A stretch of DNA of 36,007 nucleotides from Prochloraceae cyanobacterium (GCA_030065755.1 JASJDA010000027.1:1-36007); one strand, 5' to 3'; counted from the stretch's first letter, positions 22,299 to 30,853 are shown. Program-made: numbers and translations. The notes: generated by a model from the sequence alone, not told the origin.

Positions 22299-23162
22299 TC
22301 CTGGCAAGCTAAATTTTCTAGATTTTATTAAAATATTTTCAATTTTTTTAACAATTCTAAAAGCAGTACTTTCTGATATTTTATAGCTGATAGCCAAACG
22401 TAGATATGTGGGATATTCTCGCAAATATTGTAATGTTAATAATATCTGTTTTTTAACCCCTAATTTTGGAGGAGCACCTGATTTTTTTTGTTTTTTTTAT
22501 TTTTTTATATTCTTTTTTTACTAATCGAACCATTTCTTGAAAAGTTTGACGTTGAACACCAATTAATCGTTTAAAATCTGAAGCTGATAGTTTGCGCAGT
22601 TGTTTATCTTCCATTTAAACCTCAATATATAAAATTTACTATTATAACATAAAAAAATTATGAAAGAGGTCTGAAGTACCCGATGGCATCAAAGATGGGG
22701 TCGATATGTTTGTTGGAATAGTCATGCTCGATGCTTGGATTGGAAATAGCGACCGTCACGACCGCAACTTAGAAATAGTCAAAAGCGCGGATGGTAGTGT
22801 TTATTTATCTCCAGTTTTCGACAATGGAAATAGTTTAGGAGCAACAGAAAAACCAGAAGTTAGGGCATCTATATCAGTATCTGATTACAGTAAAAGATAC
22901 AATGAAGCTTGTTTTACATCTGGAGAAAGAGAGTTAACGGGATTTGATACCTTTGAAATAGCAGCTATGATTAGACCGCAAGCATCAATAGTTTGGCTCG
23001 AAAAACTTTCATTAATAACCTCTCAACAGATCGACCGAATATTTGAAAAAATTCCGAACGAGCGCATAAGTATAGATGCCAGGTTATTTGCTAAACAGTT
23101 ATTAAAATACAATTCATACGAGCTTTTGAATTTGTCTCGATAACTAATGAGGAATGACCCTT

Positions 23163-24098
23163 ATGTGCGATACTTTTGTTGCTTTACCAGATGCAACTAT
23201 CAATGGAGACGTAATTTTTGGGAAGAATAGCGATCGACCCTCTGGGGAAATTCAAGATGTAGTCGTCATCCCCTCTCAAACTCATCCCACTGGAGCAACT
23301 CTCGAATGCACCTACATTACAATTCCCCAAGTAGAGAAAACCTTAGCCGTAATTCTTTCCGTACCTAAGTGGATGTGGGGTGCGGAAATGGGGGCTAATG
23401 AGTGTGGAGTAGTTATTGGTAATGAGGCTGTTTGGACGAAGGAACCATTACGAAACAGCGGTTTATTGGGCATGGATTTGGTAAGGTTGGGTCTGGAAAG
23501 GGGGAAAACAGCGCTCGATGCTTTGAAAGTTATTGTCGAGTTGTTGGAGAAGTACGGGCAAGGGGGTAACTGCGCCGAACACTTCTCGATGAACTATCAC
23601 AACTCTTTTTTGATAGTCGATCGTACTGTTGCTTGGGTACTGGAAACTGCTGGGTTATATTGGGTTGCCGAACGAGTAACTAGTGGCACGAGATCTATTT
23701 CTAATAACCTCAGTATTAGGAATGCTGGTACTATTAGACATCCCCAAGTAATTCAATATGCGATCGATAACCAATGGTGTAAAAGCGAAGATTTTGATTT
23801 TGCGAGGGATTTTAGCGACGGAGAAGTTAGTGACGTGCCATCGCCAAATTCTAGGGAAGGTAGGGTCAGGCAATTATGTCAATTTAATAGAGGAAATTTT
23901 TCTGTAGAAACTGCTAAGTCAATTTTACGGAACCATGAAGGCAACATTTGTATGCACGGGGACTTTGTAAGTGCAGCAAGTCAAATATCTTCTTTATCTG
24001 AAGCTGGAGACTTTCACTGGTTTGTCGAGCGACCAAATCCCTGTCAGCACGAGTACAAACAAATATCTTTTCCAACTATATCGTTAGTTAATCGATAA
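23163..24098 (+). CDS. Secernin-like C69-family amidohydrolase
   Basis: The start is taken at the ATG at 23163, so the protein opens MCDTFVALPDAT with Cys2, the nucleophile exposed when the initiator Met is removed in N-terminal nucleophile hydrolases. Family markers follow: GDVIFGKNSDRPSGE, GANECGVVIGNEAVWT, GLLGMDLVRLGLERGKTA, GGNCAEHFSMNYHNSFLI and, near the end, GNICMHGDFVSAASQISSL. Family members are dipeptidases or amidases. At 311 aa it is shorter than the roughly 400-aa eukaryotic secernins; the last conserved block ends close to its stop. It sits 11 bp upstream of the cupin gene and both may form an operon with the nuclease gene after it. Confidence 0.85.
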   Translation: MCDTFVALPDATINGDVIFGKNSDRPSGEIQDVVVIPSQTHPTGATLECTYITIPQVEKTLAVILSVPKWMWGAEMGANECGVVIGNEAVWTKEPLRNSGLLGMDLVRLGLERGKTALDALKVIVELLEKYGQGGNCAEHFSMNYHNSFLIVDRTVAWVLETAGLYWVAERVTSGTRSISNNLSIRNAGTIRHPQVIQYAIDNQWCKSEDFDFARDFSDGEVSDVPSPNSREGRVRQLCQFNRGNFSVETAKSILRNHEGNICMHGDFVSAASQISSLSEAGDFHWFVERPNPCQHEYKQISFPTISLVNR

Positions 24099-24109
24099 AA
24101 GCGATCGCT

Positions 24110-24433
24110 ATGGCTAACATCTTTAACTTACCTGCATCCCTTCCTGACGAGGAATTATTCGAGACTCTGCTGAAGAGTGAGAATGTTCTAATCGAGCGTA
24201 TTATCTCAACGGGACAAACTACGCCACCAGGCAAATGGTACGACCAAGAAAAGGATGAATGGGTGATTCTTTTACAAGGAGAAGCCGAGCTATCTTATGC
24301 TGACGGTTCTACAATTAAACTTTCAGCAGGAGATTATATTTTTATCCCAGCTCGTCAGAAACACCGCGTTGACTACACCAGCTCTGAGCCTCCTTGTATC
24401 TGGTTAGCAGTTCACGACAACAATAGGACATAG
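24110..24433 (+). CDS. Cupin-domain protein
   Basis: A 107-aa single-domain cupin. The two cupin motifs are visible: around EWVILLQGEAELSYADGS (motif 1, with the conserved Glu and Gly) and GDYIFIPARQKHRVDYTS (motif 2, with the His). The first metal-binding His pair of motif 1 is not obvious (KDEW in place of H-x-H), so metal binding may be altered. Small cupins of this kind are sugar-isomerase or dioxygenase relatives, or binding proteins; the substrate is unknown. The ATG lies 11 bp after the secernin-like stop, and the next gene begins within about 30 bp, so one transcript is likely. Confidence 0.8.
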   Translation: MANIFNLPASLPDEELFETLLKSENVLIERIISTGQTTPPGKWYDQEKDEWVILLQGEAELSYADGSTIKLSAGDYIFIPARQKHRVDYTSSEPPCIWLAVHDNNRT

Positions 24434-24462
24434 TAGTGGGAGTTATTTCTCTGGTGCAACAG

Positions 24463-25404
24463 ATGAATCTTAAAATCCTTTCTGCTGCGATCGCCTTCAT
24501 CCTACTTGCTTGTCAACAGACTAATTTGCCAGAATGTACCAAAACTGACTGTAATTGCTCGGATTTCGCTACCCAAGAAGAAGCTCAAAAAGTCCTCGAT
24601 AAATTCCCCAAAGACCCATATGGACTGGATAGAGACGGTAACGGCGTTGCTTGCCAATCTTTACCGAGGGCGAAGGAAAAGACAAACGCTCCTTTTCAAT
24701 TCGTCGAACCCAACCCGCATCTAAAGTTTGGCAATCCTAGCGATGCTAACGATAAGGACTTGAACAACTATCTGATGAAAAAGCCCCAGTACGCCTTATC
24801 TTATAACTGCGATCGACGAATTCCGAATTGGGTGAGCTGGCAGTTAAATAAAACGTGGTTGGGAAGTGTCGATCGCTCTAACGATTTCAGACCAGACCCA
24901 GGTTTACCCCAGAGCTGTTACGCCGTTACTCCTAATGACTACAGGCGTAGTGGATACGATCGAGGACACATGACCCCCAGTGGCGATCGAACCTCAAATA
25001 AAGAAGATAACAGCGCTACGTTTTTGATGACTAACATAATTCCCCAATCTCCTCCTAATAACAGGGAAGTATGGAGAGAATTGGAAACATATAGCCGAGA
25101 ATTAGTCGATCGAGGGAAAGAGCTTTATATTATTGCTGGATGGGAAGGTAAACAGAAAGCGATCGCTGGTAAAGTTACAGTTCCCAAATACAACTGGAAA
25201 GTTATTTTGATACTGGATAAACCAGGCGGCAAAGTAACAAAAACCATTGGCTTTTGGATTCCTAACGACAATAGCGTAGCTAGAAGTGATTGGAAAGATT
25301 ATATAGTTTCGGTAGATGATATTGAGAGAAAAACTGGCTATGACTTCTTTTCTAGCGTTCCTAAGTCAATACAAAGTCAAATAGAGAGCCAAGTTTATAA
25401 ATAA
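24463..25404 (+). CDS. Lipoprotein DNA/RNA non-specific endonuclease with Excalibur domain (NucA-like)
   Basis: Start chosen at ATG 24463 (MNLKILSAAIAFILLACQQ), giving a lipoprotein signal with lipobox LLAC, Cys17 as the lipid site; a GTG at 24436 would add ten residues. Residues about 24-68 form an Excalibur calcium-binding domain (DCNCSDF, then YGLDRDGNGVACQ with a DxDxNG loop). Residues about 90-310 are the DNA/RNA non-specific endonuclease domain: GYDRGHMTPSGDR with catalytic His169, then a conserved Asn (NNRE region) for Mg binding. NucA of Anabaena is the known relative. It would degrade nucleic acid outside the inner membrane. Both domains look intact, and the function is well supported. 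Confidence 0.9.
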   Translation: MNLKILSAAIAFILLACQQTNLPECTKTDCNCSDFATQEEAQKVLDKFPKDPYGLDRDGNGVACQSLPRAKEKTNAPFQFVEPNPHLKFGNPSDANDKDLNNYLMKKPQYALSYNCDRRIPNWVSWQLNKTWLGSVDRSNDFRPDPGLPQSCYAVTPNDYRRSGYDRGHMTPSGDRTSNKEDNSATFLMTNIIPQSPPNNREVWRELETYSRELVDRGKELYIIAGWEGKQKAIAGKVTVPKYNWKVILILDKPGGKVTKTIGFWIPNDNSVARSDWKDYIVSVDDIERKTGYDFFSSVPKSIQSQIESQVYK

Positions 25405-25481
25405 GAAAGATTGAGATAATTCATGGTTTTTATATTCTCAAAAATAATTAGGAAAATATTTCTGCCGCTAATAAATAATTG

Positions 25482-26897
25482 ATGAATAACAAAATAACGA
25501 TCGCTATTGCTTTTATATTTTTTTCCCTATCATTTACCGTAGTAGGAATTTTTTCTGCCAGATATAAGAAAAACACCACCGCCGATTATTTATTGGCAAG
25601 TCGAAATGTGAATCCTTGGTTGACGGCGCTATCAGCAATGTCTACTGGACAAAGCGGCTTTTTGTTTACCGGACAAGTTGGTTATGCCTATGTTAAGGGT
25701 ATTTCTGCTATTTGGCTGGTAATTGGGTGGGCGCTCGGCGATTATCTCGCTTGGTGGTTGGTGTTTAAAAAATTACGACAAATTTCTGAAGAAACCAATT
25801 CGGAAACGGTTTCGGCTTTTTTGGAGCCAATTCCAAGTGGTTTTCCCTGGATTAAGACAATAACAGCCCTAATTACTCTGGCTTTTTTGGGTTCTTACGC
25901 TGCGGCCCAGTTGGTGGCGAGTAGTAAAACACTTCATGCGGTATTTGGTTGGAATTATTACTGGGGAGCAATTGTTGGGGCGGCGATTGTGGTTATTTAC
26001 TGCTTTTCTGGGGGAATTCGCGCTGATATTTGGACGGATGCTATCCAGTCGGTGGTGATGATTGTTTCTTTGATCTTGCTGTTGGTAACGCTTATTTCTA
26101 ATAGTGGCGGAATCGAGAATATTTGGACCCAATTAGAAGCGCTCGATTCCAACCTAGTTCGAGTTTTTCCGTCGAATTTAGCTTGGGGTTTTAGCGCTTT
26201 TTTTGTCGGTTGGTTAGTAGCGGGGTTTGGGGCTGTGGGACAACCTCACATTGTTGTTAGAGCCATGGCGATCGATTCGGCAGAAAATATGGGTTTGGCT
26301 CGAAATCTTAAGACTTTATGCGGTTTGATAACTTCAATAACTGCTATTTCTATTGGACTTGCAGCAAGAGTGTTTTTGCCAGAATTGGCAGAAGGAGGCG
26401 ATCCAGAATTGGCACTGCTGTATTTATCTGCCGACTTGTTACCAGCCGTTTTGGTGGGATTGATGCTGGCGGGTTTATTTGCGGCTATTGTTTCAACTGC
26501 TGATTCTCAAATTCTTTCTTGTTCGGCAGCGCTAACGCAAGATCTGTTTCCCAAAATGGCTAAATCCCATAAATTTGCTAAGTTAGGGACTTTAACGATT
26601 ACCGCAGTTGTTTTAATTATTGCTCTATCGGAGAATGAAAGCGTTTTTTCTTTGATTATTTTTGCTTGGTCGGTATTAGCTTCGGGCCTCGGTCCGTTAT
26701 TGGTAATTCGCGCTTGGCAAAAACCAATCGATACTCCTGTAGCTGTCGCCACGATCTTTGCTGGAACTGTTACTGTTTTAATCTGGAATTTGGTTTTAAA
26801 ACTATCGAATGCCCTTTATGAAGTCTTACCAGGTATGGCTGCTGGTTTTTTAGTTTATGCTTTAGCTTTATTACTTTATCCTAAATTAAGGAAATAA
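25482..26897 (+). CDS. Sodium:solute symporter (SSS family, PutP-like)
   Basis: A 471-aa membrane protein with about 12-13 hydrophobic segments. It matches the sodium/solute symporter family: ADYLLASRNVNPWLTALSAM and STGQSGFLFTG near the N-terminus, FSGGIRADIWTDAIQ in the middle, then FGAVGQPHIVVRAMAI and IVSTADSQILSCSAAL. These are hallmark regions of proline transporters such as PutP, including the Ser/Thr sodium-site residues in the last one. Substrate is most likely proline or another small solute, taken up with Na+. The ATG at 25482 is used; a TTG lies one codon earlier. It follows the nuclease gene by about 80 bp on the same strand; no strong terminator is seen between. Confidence 0.88.
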   Translation: MNNKITIAIAFIFFSLSFTVVGIFSARYKKNTTADYLLASRNVNPWLTALSAMSTGQSGFLFTGQVGYAYVKGISAIWLVIGWALGDYLAWWLVFKKLRQISEETNSETVSAFLEPIPSGFPWIKTITALITLAFLGSYAAAQLVASSKTLHAVFGWNYYWGAIVGAAIVVIYCFSGGIRADIWTDAIQSVVMIVSLILLLVTLISNSGGIENIWTQLEALDSNLVRVFPSNLAWGFSAFFVGWLVAGFGAVGQPHIVVRAMAIDSAENMGLARNLKTLCGLITSITAISIGLAARVFLPELAEGGDPELALLYLSADLLPAVLVGLMLAGLFAAIVSTADSQILSCSAALTQDLFPKMAKSHKFAKLGTLTITAVVLIIALSENESVFSLIIFAWSVLASGLGPLLVIRAWQKPIDTPVAVATIFAGTVTVLIWNLVLKLSNALYEVLPGMAAGFLVYALALLLYPKLRK

Positions 26898-27033
26898 TGG
26901 TTCTGTTGTAAAAACTATTCAGTTCGGAATTGAGCTGGCTCAGAAGGTCAATAAAATTAATTTTAAGACTATACATAAAAAAATTCCCCCTGTCCTGCAG
27001 AGAGAGGGATTAATCTACTGGAGAAGACATCTT

Positions 27034-27327
27034 TTAGTTTTTTGAATTCAGAGTATCTGAAGTTTTTTGTGTAGCTAGAACCAAAGCAAAAGCACCTAAG
27101 AATCCTATAAATATGAAGGGAGCTACAGTATCTATTAAATCTAACTCTTTTTTGTTTTCTTCGACTTTGAGATTATTATTTTGAGCGAATTCTATTGTTT
27201 TTGTTTTATTTTGGATTAAATTTTTATTTGTAATTGTTTCTGCTTTGACTGAAGAAGTAAAGGCTCCAGTCCATAAAGTAATGCCAGTTAAAGTTAAAAT
27301 TAGTGAGTTAGTTAGTTGCTTTTTCAT
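27034..27327 (-). CDS. Small secreted or membrane protein, 97 aa
   Basis: It starts with a clear Sec signal peptide (MKKQLTNSLI followed by hydrophobic residues, likely cleavage after SVKA, A29). A polar, Lys/Asn/Glu-rich middle follows. One probable membrane segment lies near residues 66-90 (VAPFIFIGFLGAFALVLATQ) before a short polar tail. If the signal is cleaved, the protein would be a single-pass protein with its middle in the periplasm. I recognise no family. It is convergent with the symporter gene; between them 26898-27033 holds only a weak G/C-rich inverted repeat near 26985-27010. Confidence 0.65.
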   Translation of the reverse strand: MKKQLTNSLILTLTGITLWTGAFTSSVKAETITNKNLIQNKTKTIEFAQNNNLKVEENKKELDLIDTVAPFIFIGFLGAFALVLATQKTSDTLNSKN

Positions 27328-27433
27328 TTTTTTATTCCTCTAGATTTTTTATTATTTGTTTTATCTAAGGTTTGGTTTTGAGCTGGTTTTCTCTTCTCTT
27401 GTTTCTTATTATTCATCTATTTCTTTGGTTTGT

Positions 27434-27472
27434 AAGTAAGAAAAAGTATAGAAAAGTATAGAAAAAAGTATG
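27434..27472 (+). promoter_or_regulatory. Phased A-tract repeat upstream of the 27589 gene
   Basis: AAGTAAGAAAAAGTATAGAA and further GTATAGAAAA units repeat at about 10-12 bp. It matches the block at 10989-11046 and lies about 115 bp before the start of the CoiA-like gene. The rest of 27328-27585 shows no gene. Confidence 0.5.
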
Positions 27473-27588
27473 GTCTCTGAAAGCAGAATAATATCTGACG
27501 CTTTTGGTATCGAATGCTACTTTCTGCAAGATTATTTCGGCACAATACAGATATACTGTGGTTTGGTCAGTATATTAGTTCTAATATG

Positions 27589-28518
27589 ATGTGGTTAAAA
27601 TACGGTGTTGCCAGAAATGGAAGTCTTTTAACGATCGAGGAAGTATCTTCAGGAAAAACCGATCTCCTCTGTCCGTTCTGCCTCAGTCCCCTAATAGCCA
27701 AGAAAGGGAAAATTAAGCAGCATCACTTTGCTCATTTAGGAGGACAAACCTGTTTGAGAGTTAAAAGGGGTCAAATTCCTTCCCTGCCACTTTACGATAA
27801 TTTCCACCTTCAACTCAATGCCCAGCATTTTCAACTGGTAAAACAGCTTTGGCGAGAATATGCTGACAGTCCTCACGCGATCGTCTACGTACCTTTTGCT
27901 TTGCAGCTCAAAAAGTTGTTTGAGAGAGTGGAGGGCGGTTATCGGTTTACAGATCTCGGAAAAATTCCAGTTGGCGGACTGTCTTTGTCTAGTTTTAACC
28001 AGGTACAAGAACCGATGATAGTCGATCGACTGACTGAATTAACTAATTCTGTTGCCGTTGCTTCTGGCATTAACTCTGTCAGGTTACAAGAGAAATTAGG
28101 AGACCTAAAAATATATCAACTTCAGATACAACGCATTCTCCAACTATCTCTATACTTTTTGGAAATTAAAGCAGACGGTCAAACATTTCACAAGATTGGC
28201 GTAACTAGAAGAACGATGGGCGAGCGTATACCAGAAATAGAACGAGATTTAAAACAACATTATCGAGCGATTTCGATCTTCGTGCTGGGAACGTGGAAAC
28301 ATAGAGGAAATGTGGAGCTATATTTCAAACATCGCTACAAAGACTTTAATTATAAAATTGGTAAATTAACTGAATATTTTAAGTTTAAAGACATCGAGCG
28401 AGTCAAATACGATCTAGAACAAATGCAGCCGAAGATATTAAGCGATCTCGCAGAGATCCGCTTCGCGGCGCGAGAATTAACTATTTACCAAAGTTCGGCA
28501 ACGCCTGTTTTAAATTGA
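27589..28518 (+). CDS. CoiA-like zinc domain plus GIY-YIG-like nuclease domain (paralogue 2)
   Basis: A full-length paralogue of the gene at 6921, about 20 kb away. Start taken at the second of two adjacent ATGs (27589; the other is 27586) because the protein then begins MWLKYGVARNG, parallel to MWLEYALGKDE. Metal-site residues are C28, C31, H45, H46, H49 and C55. The C-terminal nuclease-like domain has LYFLEI, TFHKIGVTRR, a GER turn and NVELYFKHRY ending LTEYFKF. The middle TDLGK-to-VQEPMIVDRL part also aligns. A GATCCGC palindrome is read in frame near the C-terminus as SDLAEIRFAARE (from residue 285). It is followed about 75 bp later by the RecD2-like helicase gene, so a DNA-processing function for both is plausible. 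Confidence 0.78.
   Translation: MWLKYGVARNGSLLTIEEVSSGKTDLLCPFCLSPLIAKKGKIKQHHFAHLGGQTCLRVKRGQIPSLPLYDNFHLQLNAQHFQLVKQLWREYADSPHAIVYVPFALQLKKLFERVEGGYRFTDLGKIPVGGLSLSSFNQVQEPMIVDRLTELTNSVAVASGINSVRLQEKLGDLKIYQLQIQRILQLSLYFLEIKADGQTFHKIGVTRRTMGERIPEIERDLKQHYRAISIFVLGTWKHRGNVELYFKHRYKDFNYKIGKLTEYFKFKDIERVKYDLEQMQPKILSDLAEIRFAARELTIYQSSATPVLN
28442..28474 (+). repeat. GATCCGC palindromic repeat, copy 9 (in frame)
   Basis: GCGATCTCGCAGAGATCCGC followed by TTCGCGGCGCGAG. It is the best-formed copy. Read by eye, it has no stop codon in any of the six frames. Its frame here gives DLAEIRFAAR within the CoiA-like gene at 27589. Confidence 0.85.
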
Positions 28519-28594
28519 GAATAGATTTATTGTTTAAGTATAATTGTACTCATATTATAAATTAATATTAATTTTCAAGTCTTTTGTTTTTCTT

Positions 28595-30802
28595 ATGTCC
28601 AAAACCTTAGAAGTAATGGGACTAACTGGAGTAGTAGAGCGATTAACATATCACTCGACTGAATCTGGGTATACAGTTGCCCGCCTAAAAGTACCTAAAT
28701 TCTCCGACCTAGTAACGGTAGTAGGTAGTTTTGCCAATATCCAGCCAGGACAAACGCTTAGAATCAAAGGTTATTGGAAAGAACATCCTCAATACGGGCA
28801 GCAGTTTAACGCACTCGAATATACCGAAACCTTACCCGCAACAATCACTGGAATCCAGAAATATCTCGGTAGCGGATTAATAAAAGGTGTTGGACCAGTT
28901 TATGCAAAAAGGATAGTCGAGCATTTTGGGTTAGAGACTTTAGAAATAATTGAAAATGAAACGACGCGCCTAATCGAAGTTCCAGGTATTGGTAAAAAGC
29001 GGGTCGAGACAATATCAAAAGCTTGGGTAGAACAACTTGCTATCAAAGAAGTGATGGTCTTTCTAACCAGCCATAATGTTTCTACTACTTACGCAGTCAA
29101 GATCTATAAAAAGTATGGAGACAAATCGATCGCCACTGTCACCAACAACCCTTACCAGCTATCCGAAGATATATTCGGGATTGGCTTTCTCACTGCCGAC
29201 AAAATCGCTACAAACATCGGCATATCTCCGTGGTCTAAATTTCGCTATCGTGCTGGCATACTCCACGTACTAAAAGAAGCAGCAGAAAACGGACATTGCT
29301 TTTTACCCCAGCCAGAATTAATTACTGGTGCTTTAGATAAATTAACCACCACGGAACATACCGCTGAAGCGAATGGTATTACTGCTGTAATCGAAGACTT
29401 AAAATCCACAGAAGACTTAATTGTGGAATTGGCAGGAGATATGCCCCTATGTTATCAACCAACCTACTACCATACAGAAAACAATTTATCTAAATTAGTA
29501 CTAAAGTATCTAAATAATCCAATTACAGTAGATATCGAGCGCGTCCGTAACTGGATCTCTAGATTTACTGCTAGCCGTAAAATTTCCTTATCTCCACAAC
29601 AACAAACCGCAGTAGAAATGGCGGCGAAATCGAGAATAATGATACTGACTGGCGGTCCAGGTGTAGGAAAGACTTTTACGACTAAAACGATCGTCGCTCT
29701 ATGGAAAGCAATGGGGAAGTCGATCGCCGCTGCAGCACCCACAGGAAGAGCAGCACAAAGGTTGTCCGAACTAACTGGAATAGAAGCACTTACCTTACAT
29801 CGGTTGCTGGAATTCGATCCGAAAACTATGAGCTTCAAAAGGGATAAGCACGATCCTTTACCTCAAAATGCGATCGTTATTGACGAAACCTCAATGCTGG
29901 ATTTATTTCTAGCTCATTCTCTATTGAAAGCTATATCCAAAGAAGCTCAAATCCTTATGGTTGGAGATGTGGATCAACTCCCCTCTGTGGGTCCAGGTCA
30001 AGTATTAAAAGACTTGATAGATTCAGGTGTTATTCCACTAGTACGGTTAACTCAGGTTTTCCGTCAAGCATCAAATAGCGCGATCGTTACCGTGGCTCAC
30101 CAAATTAATTCCGGTACATTTCCTAATATCGAAGTTATTTCCGATAACCCGAGTAGCAATTGTTTGCTCCATAGTGGCGGGACATTACCAGAACATGGTG
30201 TTCAATTAATTGGGGAATTGGTTAGAAGTTTTATCCCCAAACAGGGTTTTAATCCCACTACAGATTTAATGGTGTTGTCTCCCATGACCAGAGGTGTAGT
30301 AGGAACGAGAAACTTAAATAAAGTCTTGCAAGAGTTAATTAATCCTCCCCATGTGAACAAAGCTCAAGTTACTAGGGGCGATCTAATTTTTCGAGTAGGC
30401 GATCGTATTATCCAGCTCAAGAACGATTACCAGAGGGAAGTTTTCAACGGCGACTTGGGAATAATTGATACGATCAATACTGAAGAACAAGAAGTTATTG
30501 TTGACTTTGAGCGTCGAAAAGTTAAATACGATTATGCAGATTTAAATGAAATTAACTTAGCGTTCAGTACGAGCATACATAAGTCGCAAGGCTCAGAATA
30601 TCCTGTGGTGATTCTCCCTCTGTATATGAGCCATTACATGATGTTATCGAGGAACTTGTTTTATACCGGTTTAACCAGAGCTAAAAAGTTAGGCATTATT
30701 ATTGGGAGTAATAAAGCGATCGCTATTGCCACTAAAAATTATCAACAGCAGGAACGCTATACTCGCTTAGCATTGAGATTAATCGAAAAAGATACTTTTT
30801 AG
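28595..30802 (+). CDS. recD2: RecD2-like ATP-dependent DNA helicase
   Basis: A superfamily 1 5'-to-3' DNA helicase of the RecD2 (RecD-like/TraA-related) type. I chose the ATG at 28595 (MSKTLEVMGLTGVVERLTY), giving 735 aa; a TTG at 28544 only adds a hydrophobic extension. N-terminal OB-like part (GYTVARLKVP, VVGSFANIQPGQTLRIKGYW) and helix-hairpin-helix region (EVPGIGKKRVETI) come first. Then Walker A GGPGVGKT (353-360), Walker B DETSMLD (from 430), GDVDQLPSVGPGQVL, RLTQVFRQ, and the late motifs STSIHKSQGSEYPVV and YTGLTRAKK. All motifs look intact. RecD2 unwinds DNA in repair and recombination outside RecBCD. It follows the CoiA-like gene closely. Confidence 0.93.
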   Translation: MSKTLEVMGLTGVVERLTYHSTESGYTVARLKVPKFSDLVTVVGSFANIQPGQTLRIKGYWKEHPQYGQQFNALEYTETLPATITGIQKYLGSGLIKGVGPVYAKRIVEHFGLETLEIIENETTRLIEVPGIGKKRVETISKAWVEQLAIKEVMVFLTSHNVSTTYAVKIYKKYGDKSIATVTNNPYQLSEDIFGIGFLTADKIATNIGISPWSKFRYRAGILHVLKEAAENGHCFLPQPELITGALDKLTTTEHTAEANGITAVIEDLKSTEDLIVELAGDMPLCYQPTYYHTENNLSKLVLKYLNNPITVDIERVRNWISRFTASRKISLSPQQQTAVEMAAKSRIMILTGGPGVGKTFTTKTIVALWKAMGKSIAAAAPTGRAAQRLSELTGIEALTLHRLLEFDPKTMSFKRDKHDPLPQNAIVIDETSMLDLFLAHSLLKAISKEAQILMVGDVDQLPSVGPGQVLKDLIDSGVIPLVRLTQVFRQASNSAIVTVAHQINSGTFPNIEVISDNPSSNCLLHSGGTLPEHGVQLIGELVRSFIPKQGFNPTTDLMVLSPMTRGVVGTRNLNKVLQELINPPHVNKAQVTRGDLIFRVGDRIIQLKNDYQREVFNGDLGIIDTINTEEQEVIVDFERRKVKYDYADLNEINLAFSTSIHKSQGSEYPVVILPLYMSHYMMLSRNLFYTGLTRAKKLGIIIGSNKAIAIATKNYQQQERYTRLALRLIEKDTF

Positions 30803-30853
30803 GAGATCATAAAGGTAGAGGACTGCTTACTGACTAGGACAGGGAGGTTTCTT

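Larger units (their letters stand above)
21458..22614 (-). pseudogene. IS5-like (DDE_Tnp_4-type) transposase, multiply disrupted
   Basis: Starting at ATG 22614 the frame reads MEDKQLRKLSASDFKRLIG, a typical N-terminus for this group, then hits a +1 frameshift in an A8 run (22482-22489). The middle (GAPPKLGVKKQ, YKISESTAFRIVKKIENIL, KFSLPG) is broken by a 103-bp palindromic element at 22196-22298. It resumes TRKELLAPSLGARDVVVDVM, CLEHGRGRIHDFKIF, RMIADKGYQG, then a 207-bp insertion at 21710-21916. The tail IAKIHHLSETPIKKPRG, LRIVVEHVNRCLKIF, FGLRSNLIAGIYNYELAR ends at 21458. DDE motifs are still recognisable in pieces. At least three independent lesions mean it cannot make a working transposase. 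Confidence 0.9.
21002..22672 (-). mobile_element. IS5-like insertion sequence, degraded
   Basis: Terminal inverted repeats AGACCTCTTTCATAA (21002-21016) and TTATGAAAGAGGTCT (22658-22672) match perfectly. The flanks are GAA at 20999-21001 and 22673-22675, a 3-bp target duplication. Total length is 1671 bp, longer than typical for the family because of later insertions: a tandem repeat, a 207-bp fold-back element and a palindromic element. The transposase is on the minus strand and is broken. Confidence 0.92.
20573..23143 (+). pseudogene. HipA-like kinase gene split by an insertion sequence
   Basis: The 5' part (20573-21001, 143 codons) ends at PPNYE; the 3' part resumes at 22676 as VPDGIKDGVDMFVGIV and contains the kinase signature DAWIGNSDRHDRN and PVFDNGNSLG. 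HipA-type kinases use the Asp of NSDRH as catalytic base and the Asp of FDNG to bind metal. Removing the 1671-bp insertion and one 3-bp duplication restores one frame of 299 codons, 298 aa. HipA kinases phosphorylate targets such as tRNA synthetases and cause growth arrest in classic systems; whether this subfamily does so is unknown. As it stands the gene is inactivated, though the 3' frame can start at the ATG at 22706. Confidence 0.92.

Noticed and set aside
22706-23143. An independent 145-aa gene
   Set aside because: The open frame continues upstream to the IS boundary and joins the 20573 frame when the IS is removed; it is the 3' part of the HipA-like gene.
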